NCBI RefSeq assembly: GCF_958979055.1 | Contig: NC_084888.1 | Location: 35,516,304-35,580,303 of the forward strand | Length of the DNA stretch: 64,000 nt | Direction: 5' to 3' | DNA from: Alnus glutinosa | Lineage: Eukaryota; Streptophyta; Magnoliopsida; Fagales; Betulaceae | Part shown: positions 36,311-49,222 of the stretch, one piece after another | Numbering within the stretch: the first letter of the stretch is position 1 | Layout of the letters: each line of letters begins with the position of its first letter | Notes under the pieces: generated by a model | Databases searched by the model: none | What the model was told of the DNA's origin: nothing | The model's input: the letters and a program-made list of their open reading frames with translations, nothing else | Made by a program: the position numbers and the translations under genes

Positions 36311-36696
36311 CATCTTCGTTGTTACGTCACAAATAAAGAATGCTATTATATGAGTCATATGACTAACAGGAGACGTGCGATATTTTTAATACAAAATGAG
36401 ATGTGACATGTTAAATAACACAGAATCTTAATTATTATTATTATCATATTTTTTTGGTAAGTAAAGAACAATCTCGATCATGCCAATAACGACCCTTGAT
36501 GACAATCGTAATGATCATTAAGTGAATACCAAACATGCTGGAATAGTTTTACAAGAAATTTGATTTGACACAAATACTCCGTGGGATCCACGTTCTTTTC
36601 GCCCATTGGTTCACAATCTTCCAAAAATGTTTCAATTTGCACTAAAGAAATATCCTTCGTCTGTGAATCAGGGGGCCCCACAATGACATTCACCGT

Positions 36697-36907
36697 ACAC
36701 GTGTCTGCTATCAATGATTGGAGTTGGCGTCCGAAGCCAACACGTGGCACGCGAGCGGGCACGCCGGCTCCGCTCACGGCCTCTGAAGTTTGGGCAGGGC
36801 CTAACCTTCCAGAAGCTTCCGGGCAACTCCTGGCTAGCAATGGCCGGGGCGTCTGCGGGTCAGATCTTGCCACGTGTAACTAACACCACGTGAGCGTCCT
36901 ACGTGGC
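36697..36907. promoter_or_regulatory. Cluster of five ACGT/G-box motifs upstream of the RCC1-type gene
   Basis: ACACGTGT (36697-36704), CACGTGG (36741-36747), CACGTG (36871-36876), CACGTG (36887-36892) and ACGTGGC (36901-36907) lie 220-435 bases before the start codon. Such cores bind bZIP (ABF, HY5) and bHLH (PIF) factors, so control by abscisic acid, light or cold is likely but inferred. A CT-rich leader tract follows at 37013-37025. Confidence 0.6.
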
Positions 36908-37130
36908 ATCCCCATGTCCCTGAAAATGATACTACCTCTTTTTATGCACCAAGCAGAGCGTTAGGGCACTTTCAAAAGACTCCCCGAAGTCCACCAATGA
37001 CCAAACTCCAAACTCTCTCTCTCTCCAAACAGACACCGCAGGAAAATACAACCAGAGATCAACAATCACTAGCATTGCCGAGCATTACTTTCGTGTCGTT
37101 TTGTTTCTTTGGTTTTTCTGAGAAGAGGCA

Positions 37131-40100
37131 ATGAATGGAGAGGGAAAAGGAGACGACGGGGCAGTGAAAATGGAGGCGGAAATTGAGAAATTGGTGTACA
37201 TGTGGGGTTACCTTCCGGGAGCTTTGCCGCAGAGATCGCCGCTGGTGTCTCCGATGGTTGTTAGGGTTCCGGCGACGATTGTTTCAGTCGGGGACTCGTG
37301 GAAGGATGTTTGCGGCGGGGGTTGCGGATTCGCCATGGCCATTTCTGGTGCTTTCTTCAATCTTTGATGCCAAGCGTTTTCATTTTTTATTTTTTTTGGT
37401 TCTGAAGATTTTTGCTTTATTTTTTTACACTGGATTTGGGAATGTCGTTGGTTTGGTATGGCAGGAGAGGTAGTTTATTAGTGCATTTGCCTCTGTTTGA
37501 TTGCCGAGAAAATGTGTCAAAAGGAAAGAAAAGGGATTTGAGCACTGCGATCTATGTGTTTTGGTTTTGGGATGTTGAAATGTTCGGTTTTCTCTTTCCA
37601 ATCTCTAATCTCTCTTTCACCGCATTATTCTCTTTCATATATAAAGTTTTCCCTCACTAAATTAAATTTTCTTCTGTACTTGATTCGAAGTGGGATTTTT
37701 TTTTTCCTGTTTTGATTTTTGATGAAAAACCATCTCTTTGGAATACTAAACTATGAAAATGTAAGTTTTATTGGATGCGAGTACTATCTTTTCCTCTAAA
37801 TTAGCTTTGGAGCACCATTTTTGCTCCCTTTGGAATTCTTCTTGCAGGAATCGCGCACAGAGATGAAGTTCTCCTTAATTCTAATATTTAAATAATTTAA
37901 CTTGCAAATTCAGAGATAATCTTCCTCATAATACAGTCTTTAAATCGTTGCTTACATTTTTTTTTTAGTTTAGTTAAACCTCACTTTTATGTGTAATTTT
38001 TGTTACATTGAGCTGGTCTTCTCTGATGCTTCTTTTTCAATCAGAGTCCGGAAAGCTCATTACATGGGGTTCAACAGATGATCTAGGGCAAAGCTATGTG
38101 ACATCTGGGAAGCATGGGGTACTGCTTGAGCTTCATTGAGTTCTTATTTACTATTATCTTTTAGTTCTTTTTGTTAAAGTAATTCAAATGTTTCTACTTG
38201 TTAAGGAAACTCCGGAGCCTTTCCCTCTTCCAACCGAAGTTTCTATAGTGAAAGCTGCAGCAGGTTGGGCACACTGTGTTGCAGTTACAGGTAATTTTGA
38301 TTAGAATTAAGTAAATGAATGAAGGGCGTAGAAAAAAAACGTAGAAATAATTTTTTTCTGCTTGTCACTTCAGGCTGTCAAAAGCAAAGACAGCTAGGGG
38401 GTGCACCCTTGTTTGCTTATATAAGAGAAAACCAACTTTTACAAGCTATTGGTAACTGATTGAAATATAGAAGCAAGTGAATTCACCAATGTCTTATAGT
38501 TCTAAATGTGTAATTTACTCTGTGTTGAGTCATTTAGTGAGTTTACGTGTTTAAATTCAGGGACTGGAGAAGTTTATACTTGGGGGTGGAAGGAGTGTGT
38601 TCCCTCTGGGAAGGTTTTTGGAGACCCAAGTTTGGGAGGGAGCTTTGAAAAGGATGTGTTTGAAAGGCAGAATTCATTTTTGACAGAGCAAGGTACTTTC
38701 AGTTTGGCATCATTGTCATGAATTGTGACAACGAAGAGAGTCTTGTATTCCTTGTTGCTGACTAGTAGAGGTGGTTCTCTGACAGTTAGCCCTACCTCTC
38801 AAGGCTCACGATCAACTGGTGGAACCGTATCCAGTGCTGATGCTAGAGGAGGTGGAGAAGAAAGTACAAAACGAAGAAGAATATCGTCAGCAAAGCAAAC
38901 AGCTGAAAGTTCATCATCTGGTGATGAATCTCTCTCAGCATTGCCATGCCTTGTGACGCTGAACCCTGGAATAAGGATAGCCTCTGTTGCTGCTGGGGGG
39001 CGCCATACTTTAGTATTGTCAGGTAATTCAACTGTGTTCTGAATAATTGCTGCCTCTATGCCACAGTTTTGATGCATTGTTTTTTGTATTCTGGTCATGG
39101 TACGTAGGTTGGTATGCAGTATGAAATTTGACGCTATGGAAGATCAATTTTCTAAAGCAAGACATATGATACTGATTTCCCAAAGTTTCAGATATAGGAC
39201 AGGTGTGGGGTTGGGGCTATGGAGGCGAAGGGCAGCTTGGTTTAGGCTCCCGGATACGTATGGTGTCCTCTCCTCATCCTGTGCCTTGTATAGAGCCCTC
39301 TTCTTATGGAAAAGATAGAGCTGCAGCACTCTCTAGAGGAAGCATGATTTCCGAGGGACAGGCTTTTAGAGTTCCTGGAAGTTATGTGAAGGGGATTGCT
39401 TGTGGAGGGCGACATAGTGCAGTAATCACAGGTATGCCTATGAAGTAGTTCTACCATTAAGTATGAAGTCATGAGCATTCGTGCTGGATCCTCTCTAATG
39501 TTGTAACTCTGAAGTTTTTAACTCATTTGATTATCTGATCATGTATGCATCCCAGCTGATATAAAGGTTGTTGAATTCTAAACTCTAGAAAAGATGGACA
39601 GATTCTTTTCAGATTTGAACAGGGAATTGTAAGATTTATTGAAATAACTATGATATCATTACAAATTTAAAACAATTTAAAACTTGTGAAAATGTTGTTT
39701 TAATATGAAAATTGAAAAGAGAACTTTTAAATTTAAGGGAGAGAACAGAAAGATTTGAAAATTGTGCGTGCTTTGTATTAATATGTAGTAGCATATGAAA
39801 AAATGTGAACAATTGCAAGAATAATTACTAAAACTCACGAAATCCATTTGAAATGCGAGGCTCATTTAATGTTATTTTAGATAGAAAAAATGATACTTAC
39901 GAATCCTAACTAACATGAAGGGTATCTATCCTTATTAAGAAATATTATTCATCAAAAAAAAAAATCCTTATTAAGAAACTTTTTTGAACCTTAATATTCA
40001 CCATGAATTCATTTGTACTGGAATTAACTAGAGTAAATATGGAAATAAAATAATTGTTTTTTATCTGAAAAAACATAAATGTGGAATTTATTTGTTTCTA

Positions 40101-43100
40101 CTTGGCCATGTTTATGTGGTTAACATGGCATGTACTCACATTTTCCATATATCATTTCTTTCATATAGATGCTGGAGCGTTACTTACTTTTGGTTGGGGA
40201 CTGTATGGACAGGTGAGTTTTTCTGGACAAGTGAATTTCTTTGTGTTGTGTGCTTTTGTGCCTCGTGCTTTTCTCTTCTTGAAATTATTAGTTAACCGAT
40301 ATATGTCATCTAGTAGTATGGTTCACCGTTTTGATCTAATGCTAATCTGACTTTGGATGTTGATCAATACTACTTTGGAAATGAAATCTAAAGAAGCATC
40401 AACACACAAAACCTTATCTTTTTGTTTTTTTTTTTTTTTTTTCTTAAATGTAAAACCTGATTGTTTAAAAACCAACAGAACTTCATGTACTTATTTATCA
40501 GTATGATCCATTATTTATTCTAGGGCAATTTAGCTAAAGGGGTTCATTTTTTCACTTATTGAAACATAGATAAAATAAAGGGAAAAATGCATCGTCAATC
40601 CCTGTGGTTGGTCTAATTTACAAATAGCTCATTGTGGTATCAAAGTGAATTTAGAGGTCCCTATGGTTGGCTAAATTACAAATCGCTCCCTGGAGTCAAA
40701 TTCCGTTAAAAAATTTGACATATTCCGCTAGGTGCCACATCAGCACCAATAAGATGGTGACATGTGTCACTCTTAATAAAAATAATAAAAATATTAAATA
40801 TATAAAACTAAAAATATATATATATTTTTTTAAAAAAAATAGAAAAATAGAAAAAAAAGGAAGGGGTGCCCAACTAAGGGTGGTTTGCGAGCTGGGGGAA
40901 GCCACCCTCAGCCTAATCTAGGGGCAACCACCCCTTTCCTTTCTTCTTTTTTCTTTTTTCTTTTTTTTTTTTTTAAAAAAATAGTTTTAGTTTTATATAT
41001 TTATATTTATTTATTAAGAGTGACACGTGTCACCATTTTATTGGCACTAGTATGACACCTAACGGTATCTGTCAATTTTTTTAATGAAATTTGACTCCAG
41101 TGAGTGATTTGTAAATTAAGCCAACCACAGATACTGATGATGCATTTTTCCCTAAAATAAATATATAAAGGGATTCAATGTGTTATAAAGTCCAAGCTTT
41201 ATGATCTAGCACAAGCGCTCTTAATCCCAACTCCCTGCGGGCAGCAGGAATCTTTAGTTTATAATATGAGTTTTAACTTTAATTTGATATTGCAATATTC
41301 TCTACATCTGTGGATTTTAGGAGATATTATTTATCCATTTCCTTGAGATGTAACCTGACTTTTGTGTGCTTCCCACTTTATGTACTGTTATCTGACCTAA
41401 CCGCAACAAGTCCATTGCAACATTCTATTAGCATTAGTTCATAGATAGAATGTAGTCTTTTCTAGTTGCTGATAAAAGTTGTGTATATGAGCAACCCTAA
41501 ACCCTAAACACCAAATAGAACTCACCCAAAAGCCCTGAAGCCCTAAAACCTGAAACCCATAGAACACTTGCCGCTAAAAAACACAAACCTTGCCTTTCCC
41601 GCGCCTGTATTATCATTATTTATGGAGCATTCTAAGTTCAAAAGCTCCATTTTGCCTTTGGACTTAGAGTAGGCACCCTTTTCCTCTCGAGGATGATCCC
41701 CATCCCTATAATCACCTCCCTTAACCCCTCACCACCAACGCCGAAGACGAACCAAAACCAACCGGCACAACGAAAGCAGACCCCTCATACCGGAAAAAAA
41801 GCCTTAACCTCCGCCGACGTCGCCTCCGGAGAGACGAGAGGATTCAGGCAGCCCCCCATACCCGGGCCTGCATCAGAACCCGCAAACGGTCAAATACCCG
41901 CTTCAAGATCCGTTAAAAGCCGAGGGCCCATGTCTTCAAAGCCCACAACATGCCCAAGGCCCGTAACCGAGCCCACCAATGTTGCCCTCTTAGCATTGGG
42001 CTTAAACACCAAACGGTTAGACCCAGCCTGCATCCGAAAACCTTTAGAAACAACTGCAGTTTTTATGAAGCAGAATGCACTGGATTGAAACATGTCTACT
42101 GCTTTATCTGATATGGGGGTACCATTTCTTTCATGTTTCTGTGCCATTGATTTCTTTACTGTTAAGTTTATTGGAATTCAGCTTCAAAATTATGCAACCA
42201 AACTACCCAAAGTATATGCTTTTCTACTCAGCTGTCATGTTTAACATTTAATCCTTATATCAATCCCTGATACTGGTTGAGTCCCAACTTTTGGTTATTC
42301 TTCTGGATTAACCTGTGTGGGTAAAGTATAAAATTGTAAAGAAAAAGCACTATAGATTTTTAAGATAAATGAAAAAGGGTTGATCTATTATGTTCCTTTT
42401 ACTGTTCTCTTTTCAACTCTCTTTGTTGCTGCATGTTTTGGTTAACCATGATAAAGAAGTAAAACTGTTTGCTTTGTCATGTTGTTTTTGTCAAGTGTGG
42501 GCAAGGAAGTACAGATGATGAGTTAAACCCAACTTGTGTGTCTTCCTTACTTGGTATCCAAATAGAGAGTGTTGCTGTGGGACTGTGGCACACAATCTGC
42601 ATATCAGCAGATGGTGATGTGTATGCATTTGGTGGGAATCAGTTTGGGCAGTTGGGAACTGGTGCTGATCAAGCTGAGGTATACTCATTTGTTGTTTCCT
42701 TCATTAAAATAGTGAGGCAATGATAATCTCTCATCCTATAACACGGTTGTGCCAGTGGTATGTTGATTCCTAGCTTGAAAATTCTAAGCAACAACCTAGC
42801 TATGTCAGTCGTACCAATGATATAATGGCTTAGATTGATAAACTAGTCAATGACCCAACCAGTTTTTTATAATTCTTAGCCTTACCTTTATCTTATAATG
42901 TTGGAATGTGGATGACTTCTAAGTTACGAAAAAGTATTTTATTCTTCTACTTCTGATCTAACTTTACTTCGTCGTTACCACTGTCTCAATGTTCTATTCA
43001 TGTTGAGAAATTCTCTCCCTTGAATGGTATTTTTGCAATTAACTTTGGTACTTGAATTTTTATACCAGACTCTGCCAAGGCTATTGGATGCTTCAAGCTT

Positions 43101-44453
43101 GGAAAATATGCATGCAAAAAGTGTGTCATGTGGGGCACGTCACAGTGCCTTAATAACTGGTATGCCACCATGGATTTGTATGGCATCTATAATTCGTTTT
43201 TGCTAAGTGATAACGGGAAACCACCCTAAGACCCATGAACATGTCATGTTTATGCAAATTTGAACACTGCCATACTTTAGTTTTGCACTCCGTACACCTT
43301 CACCTTTCCATACCAACAGGGGAAAAGATAAATATAGAAGTAAAACAGAAAAAAGGGAAGAAACAGTGGGTGTGTTCCTTGGACACATATATCAGTACTC
43401 AATCCAGGTGTGGTAGTTCAATGAAACTTCCACAGTTTATAGTTATTTCTTTGCATATAAATAGTTATATCTATGTTATATAGTTATTTGTTAAAAACTA
43501 TATTCAATTTTTTCAGCCACTAAATTAAGCATAAATGTTTTGTTTGGTCTCAAATATAAGTTCAAATGGGATAGTCATGTCCAAGTTGTAATGATTAATA
43601 GTTTCCTTTAGTAAATTTCTGCTAATTAAAAAATTTCTTATTAATGGGATAACTGAGTGGAGAGAAAGCCCAATAAATATAACCTCATAGGCAAAGACTT
43701 TACTTTTGTGAAGGCAAATAGTGGTACTGATATTATTAAAGACTAATTAAGGGATCATACCGGGAAAGGCTTTAGAATGATGAATTAAGCTTGAATTACT
43801 ACTAACATCTTGGACTAATCGAACATAACTATAATTTGAAATGGTGAAACATAAAAGGTATTACTTCAGTAGGTAGTCATATTCCTTTTTCTAACTTTTT
43901 CATATTGAGTCATATGCAACAAAGCTACTCACTCACCTCGTACACATATTCTATTACATTTTAATCATGTATATGAGAATTTTAACTTTATATGAATTAA
44001 TGCTTACAAATATATTGTCATTGACAACCTGCTGACTTACTCGGTTGTCTCTGTTTCTTGAAGAGGATAGGAAAGTGTTCTGCTGGGGATGGAACAAATA
44101 CGGCCAGGTATTATTCTTGGACTGATCAGTCATCAAGCCACTGTTACCACGGCACCGCACTGCGTTTATATAATTTCATCGTTTTGTATTTTGTATCACA
44201 TGAAATGTGTTTTGAAGTGTTTTGTTAGCACTTAAAGGACCAACTTACGCTAGGGAATCTAATTTTGCATTATTCGGTTTCCATATCCATACCATGGAAC
44301 TAATTTAAAGTCACCGTTCGCTCTTGGCAGCTTGGTTTGGGCGATGTGATCGACCGCAACATTCCTTCTCAAGTCACTATTGATGGTTGTGTCCCTAAAA
44401 GTGTTGCTTGTGGCTGGTGGCATACCCTTCTTCTTGCCGAGTCACCCACTTGA
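37131..44453 (+). CDS. TCF1: RCC1-repeat protein, TCF1-like (11 exons)
   Basis: Exons 37131-37347, 38045-38118, 38206-38290, 38561-38692, 38786-39022, 39192-39431, 40169-40212, 42496-42678, 43069-43159, 44064-44107, 44331-44453; 489 aa. A seven-bladed propeller of RCC1 repeats: KLITWGSTDDLGQ, EVYTWGWKECVPSGK, QVWGWGYGGEGQLGLG, ALLTFGWGLYGQ, DVYAFGGNQFGQLGTG, KVFCWGWNKYGQLGLGD, each followed by a CG(A/G)RH-S/T or GWWHT-type strand. A basic, Ser-rich insert (ESTKRRRISS) lies between blades 2 and 3. The exon 5 start at 38786 was chosen over nearer AG sites because it keeps frame and the EQVSPTSQGSR match. TCF1 in Arabidopsis is a cold-induced nuclear protein that affects lignin and freezing tolerance. 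Family certain; orthology to TCF1 is from memory. Confidence 0.85.
40580..41152. mobile_element. Non-autonomous Mutator-like element in RCC1-type intron 7
   Basis: A perfect 9-base target duplication TAAAATAAA is at 40571-40579 and 41153-41161. Long inverted ends start GGGAAAAATGCATC and share GTTGGCTTAATTTACAAAT-like, TGACTCCAG/CTGGAGTCA and GTGACAC(G/A)TGTCAC stretches. The centre has GGGTGGTTTGCGAGC and GCCACCC words related to the middle of the element at 20345-21044. Non-coding. Confidence 0.85.
41480..42090. other. GC-richer block in RCC1-type intron 7, origin unknown
   Basis: Starts with AACCCTAAACCCTAAACAC and has an open plus-strand frame at 41693-42088 (131 codons, proline-rich, no known motif) with an overlapping minus frame. 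The composition differs from the rest of the intron, so it is probably a transposon-derived insert. No inverted ends, A-tail or target duplication was found. Confidence 0.35.
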
Positions 44454-45945
44454 ATTCTTCACTTGCTAGAGGCCTTCCCACAATTTTGTAGTTAGCAGTT
44501 TTCTAGATCGGTAACTGAGTAATATGTATATGTACATACAGTAGCTTGTATACATATACATATATGTATGTACTCAATTCTTTCTTGGCTCATGTTCACC
44601 ATGACTGGCCCTATCTATAACACCGTTGCAAGAACCAAGCATCGGTTCCAAGATGTGTAACATTGTTGTTCATCCATTGTGTATGTCCCTCTTTATGCAA
44701 TTTGAACCCTCTAATGCAGTAGTTGGCGAGGGATAAATAACTTTCTGATGTAATGATATGCCTTGTAATTGTTATGTACAGGAGTGTTTTTGTATTCTAT
44801 CAATTACGTTGTGGATGTCTCCTCAACCAAAAAAAAAAAAAAAAATTACGTTGTGGATGATGTTTTTATGGACAAAATTTTCTTTCAAATCAGGTTAGAG
44901 GAAATTTTTTTAGTTCATTTTATTAAATTGGTATGTTCAAAATCTGTGATTGTCACATAAATTCGTAAGAATGCACGTTAGAATTACATGTTTTATTAAA
45001 AGTGCTTTTCACATGGATTTTGAGCACATGCCACTGTAATAAATCAAATTTGAGAAAAAAAAAATCAATCTAATTTCAAGTACACTATGGAAATCTGCCT
45101 TTGTCTTATTTAATGATCCAATGGAATGAGGTTGAGTAGAGTCCATAGTCTCCTTTATTTTTAGTGCATGCCCTTTAATTAGGATATAGATTCTCAATAA
45201 TTTTAATGTTTGGATCATTAGCAATTCGGTTAATAAATATAAAAGAATTTTTATGATGTAAAAACTCTTTAGCAATATGGGTAAGAAATGGCCGGATCCC
45301 TCAAATTCTGTCTATAGGCGTATATGATGATTCAGTTTCGAGGCTAAGGCTGTAGGGTTCTACGCGAGTTTCGAGAACTTGGACTCGCATTTGCTGGTGG
45401 ACTCATGGCCCGAACTAGGGTAGGAAATACAATGGGCGTTGCCGCAGGAACCGGCGGGTTTTAATTGTAGGGATATGTATGAATAATATCGTTGACAAAT
45501 GAAGTCAATGAAATGAATTGGGTATTTTTTTTTTTTTTCAAGTTTATCCGCGTGTTCATTTTTATATAGAATTGCTGAAAGTGATTTCATTCAAACAAGT
45601 CATTGACCTGTCGGAGTAGAAGGTTCTCTTTTAAACTGTTGAAAGAAGACTACATTATTGATTAGACCATTTTTATTTTATATTGCCACCATGTATCCCA
45701 CTTAACCTTTATTATTTTTCCATATCCAAAGTATTTGAACCTAACAGTGAACCACAAAAACCCAACGAAGTTAGTTTTATTTTAGGATTTTACCTAAAAA
45801 TTTAATATCTTTTCCAATTAAATACATCATCAAATCCTTCACATTCTAATATACAAAAGAATTTCTAAATTTAAGATTTAAAGTATAGAGATGTTCACAA
45901 CCCGTAATTTAAAATTATTTAGGTTAATTAATTTTTTTTTTAAAT
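44454..45945. other. 3' UTR and spacer after the RCC1-type gene
   Basis: Probable 3' UTR to about 44800, including TATGTATATGTACATACAG-like words, then AT-rich spacer. No gene seen. Confidence 0.45.
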
Positions 45946-46107
45946 GAGTAATGTTATATTTTACATTTATATTTCATAATGCTGACACAATTTTAACAAA
46001 TTTTTGTATTTGTCATTTTAACAAATAAATATTAAAAGTTGATTAAGATTAACACATCAGTATTATAATATAATTGTAGAATAAAAATTTAGTATAAAAT
46101 ATTACTC
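45946..46107. mobile_element. MITE, GAGTAAT family copy B
   Basis: Inverted ends GAGTAATGTTATATTTTA and (other strand) GAGTAATATTTTATACTA, with TAATGCTGACAC against TAATACTGATGTG further in. Same end type as the copy in the BPM gene at 27329-27501. Confidence 0.65.
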
Positions 46108-46218
46108 TTTTTAGTTTTTATACCAACCAAAAAAAAAAAAAAAAAACCTGAGCAGAATTTATGATTTTTCAGATAAAATCCTAAACAAGCACTAAAATGG
46201 ATAAAACTAACTATCTAG

Positions 46219-46220
46219 AC

Positions 46221-46274
<54 letters not shown>
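46219..46274. repeat. Poly-T/poly-A tract
   Basis: About 41 T followed directly by about 13 A, 200 bases upstream of the WAK-like gene. The length is probably variable. Confidence 0.9.
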
Positions 46275-46480
46275 GGTGGATGCCACTACTGAAGCTAGAG
46301 TCAAAATTAATAAAGATTGTCAACCGATTTTGACAGGCAGAAGTTGCTTTACGAATCTTCCATTTTTCCGGCCAAATACATATCACCAGCTTTGACTAAT
46401 AAGGCCTCTGCACATTCATTTCAAGAACCAATACGTCAAAGCCCCCATCCACTACCCTCTCTCTCTCGCTCTCTCTGTCA

Positions 46481-49222
46481 ATGGAGGCGACCACTAAGCT
46501 GCTCATATTCACGGCGGCGCTGCTAATGTGCGCCGGGTGCGCAACCTCCGCTGTACGCTGTCCCAACTGCGGCAACATCACAATCCCTTACCCGCTAAGC
46601 ACGGGCCCCACGTGCGGAGACCAGTCGTACAAGATCCTGTGCGACGGGGGCTCTCTCAAGTTGGACACGCTCAACAACACCTACCCGATCGCGTCCATCA
46701 ACCCCTCCGCCCAACGGTTTGTGATTACCCCCTCCAACTTCCTCCCAAACACCTGCATCACCTCGGATATCGCCCACCAGGGCGTCCAGCTGAACAGCAG
46801 CCTCCCCTTCAACGTCACCAGCAGCAACACCATCATCTACCTCAACTGTACCAGCGACCTCCTCAGATCACCGTTGAATTGCTCGTCAACGAGTCTCTGC
46901 CACGTGTACGTCAACAACAGCGGGGCCGTGGGTCCATGCGAGGACGCACCGCTGTGTTGTACGTTCAGGGCGGGCGGGTCGTCCACCTCGTACATGATCC
47001 GGGTCCGGCAGTCCGGGTGTAGCGCTTACACGAGCTTTGTGAACTTGGATCCGACCTTGCCCGTGAACCGGTGGCCCCAGCCGGGTCTGGAGATCCAGTG
47101 GGTGTTGCCTCCGGAACCGGTGTGCGGGTCTCAGGCGGACTGTAATGATGGGTCCAACTCTAACTCTAACTCTAACTCCACTTGTGGGCCCGACCCAGCT
47201 GAGGCTGGGGTCCGTCGGTGTTTCTGTAACTCGCCGCTTGTGTGGAACCCTGTTGAAGGGGTGTGTGTTGAGAGTAAGTTGGATTTTTTTTTTTTTTGAC
47301 AGATATTTCACAGGTGGAGTGCAGTGGCTAACATAACACATCGCTTTGTTTTATTTTTGTGCAGATTGTCAAATTACTGGCAGTTGCGGCGATTCAGACC
47401 GGACTGCACTCATAGCAGGTACTTTCTTAAGGACATAAATTTCTACAATTTTTCTTTCTTTTTTCTTTCTTTTTTTTTTTTTTTTCTATTATTATTTTTG
47501 GTATATGTCCTTTTAAATATATATAAAAAAAAAAAACATGTTTTTTTATTTATTAATGCTATTAAAAAAAACATGTCACCTACCAAGGGACATGTCACTT
47601 TTTTAAAGATTAGGTTGTAAAACTCAATTTGTAATAACTTTATGTCCATTTGTAAATTAGAGGAAAGATTAATTATGCACTTCAGACCATTTACCATACT
47701 TATTTTATATTGATTACGGTTGTGTCTTGTAAATTTTTTTTAAAGTAATTTACTCTTGAAGTTACTTAAAACACGTTATGTTAGCCAATATAAAATAGGT
47801 ATAAAGAATAGTATTACTCATGGTAATGCCTAGCCGACGTAGTTGTAGTATAATTTTTTTACAAGTTGATATGTTAATTCACTTGGACATGTGTTGGCCG
47901 CTAAATAATTAGAATTTTTTTATGTTTAATTTTCATTATATTGTATCCGGTGAACTAACACATAAATTTATAAGAAAGTTGTTGTACCCTAATTAAGCAT
48001 CTTTCTTTTGCTTCCGCTTTCTTATATTTAATTTATTTTAATATTTTTTGCAAAAACCTTTTTGAGACCATCCTCTCGCAATGGAAGTGCACGGAGGATG
48101 CGAATTAGAACCTTGTAGCTCTATTACGTGTAACAAAAATGAGAAAGTGTTTTTGTAGGCTTAACTAGTGGTCTTGCTGCAACGCTGGTTGTGGCCATCG
48201 TTGCAATTCTACTCTACAAACGCCACAGGCGCATCAAAGAAGCACAAGAGCGGCTGGCCAGAGAGCGTGAAGAAATCCTAAATGCCAACGGCGGAGGCAG
48301 AGCTGCAAAGCTATTCACTGGCAAACAGATCAAGAAAGCAACACACGACTTCTCCAGAGACCGCCTCCTTGGTTCCGGAGGGTATGGTGACGTCTACAAA
48401 GGCATTCTACAAGATGGCACTGAAGTTGCTGTCAAGTGCGCCAAGCTTGGAAACACCAAAGGCACTGACCAGGTCCTCAACGAGGTCCGGATTCTCTGCC
48501 AAGTCAACCACCGAAGCCTCGTGCGCCTGCTTGGCTGCTGTGTTGAGTTAGAGCAGCCTATTTTGGTCTACGAGTATATTGAAAATGGAACTCTTTTAGA
48601 ACATTTTCAGGGTCAGAAATCCGGCGGGCGAAGTAGCCTTGCTTGGAGCGATCGTCTCCGCGTCGCCCACGATGCTGCTGAAGGTCTTGCATACCTCCAT
48701 TCCTCTGCAGTTCCTCCAATATATCACCGAGATGTCAAGTCCAGTAACATTCTGCTGGATGAGAAATTGAATGCCAAGGTTTCGGATTTCGGGTTGTCTA
48801 GGTTGGCTCATACCGACTTGAGCCACGTCTCAACGTGTGCTCAGGGGACTCTTGGATACCTTGATCCTGAATATTATAGAAATTATCAGTTGACGGATAA
48901 AAGCGATGTTTATAGCTTTGGAGTTGTGCTGTTGGAGCTGTTGACGTCTCAGAAGGCTATTGATTTTAACAGGGACCCAGATGATGTGAACTTGGCAGTT
49001 TATGTGCAGAGATTGGTGGAGGAAGAGAGGTTGATGGATGCCATTGATCCGATACTTAAAGAGGGAGCAAGCACTTTGGAGATGGAGACTATGAAGGCTT
49101 TGGGGTTTCTTGCTGTGGGTTGCTTGGAGGAACGTCGACAGAATCGGCCTTCCATGAAAGAAGTCACTGAGGAGATTGAGTACATCATGAGTATTTCTAA
49201 GGCAAAGGAGGTGCAGAATTAG
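46481..49222 (+). CDS. Wall-associated receptor kinase-like protein, WAKL20 type (3 exons)
   Basis: Exons 46481-47273, 47365-47418, 48159-49222; 636 aa. Seen: signal peptide (residues 1-24), Cys-rich GUB_WAK galacturonan-binding region (CPNCGNITIPYPLS, YKILC), WAK-associated C-terminal part, an Asn-Ser repeat, one membrane segment (about 284-302), then a Ser/Thr kinase: glycine loop GSGGYGDVYKG, Lys375 in VAVK, HRD with Asp474 (HRDVKSSNILLDE), DFG at 492-494, and STCAQGTLGYLDPEYY in the activation segment. All catalytic residues are present, so it should be an active RD kinase. There is no EGF repeat, as in the WAKL15/20 branch. Likely a plasma-membrane sensor; the ligand is unknown. A CT-rich leader is at 46455-46480. 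The 740-base intron 2 splits the ectodomain from the membrane segment. Confidence 0.92.

Noticed and set aside
38693..38785. Apparent stop codon in RCC1-type exon 4 suggesting a pseudogene
   Set aside because: A 93-base GT/AG intron removes it and restores the expected EQVSPTSQGSR sequence.
41693..42088. 131-codon proline-rich frame in RCC1-type intron 7
   Set aside because: No known motif, no splice support and an overlapping antisense frame; kept only as a composition anomaly.
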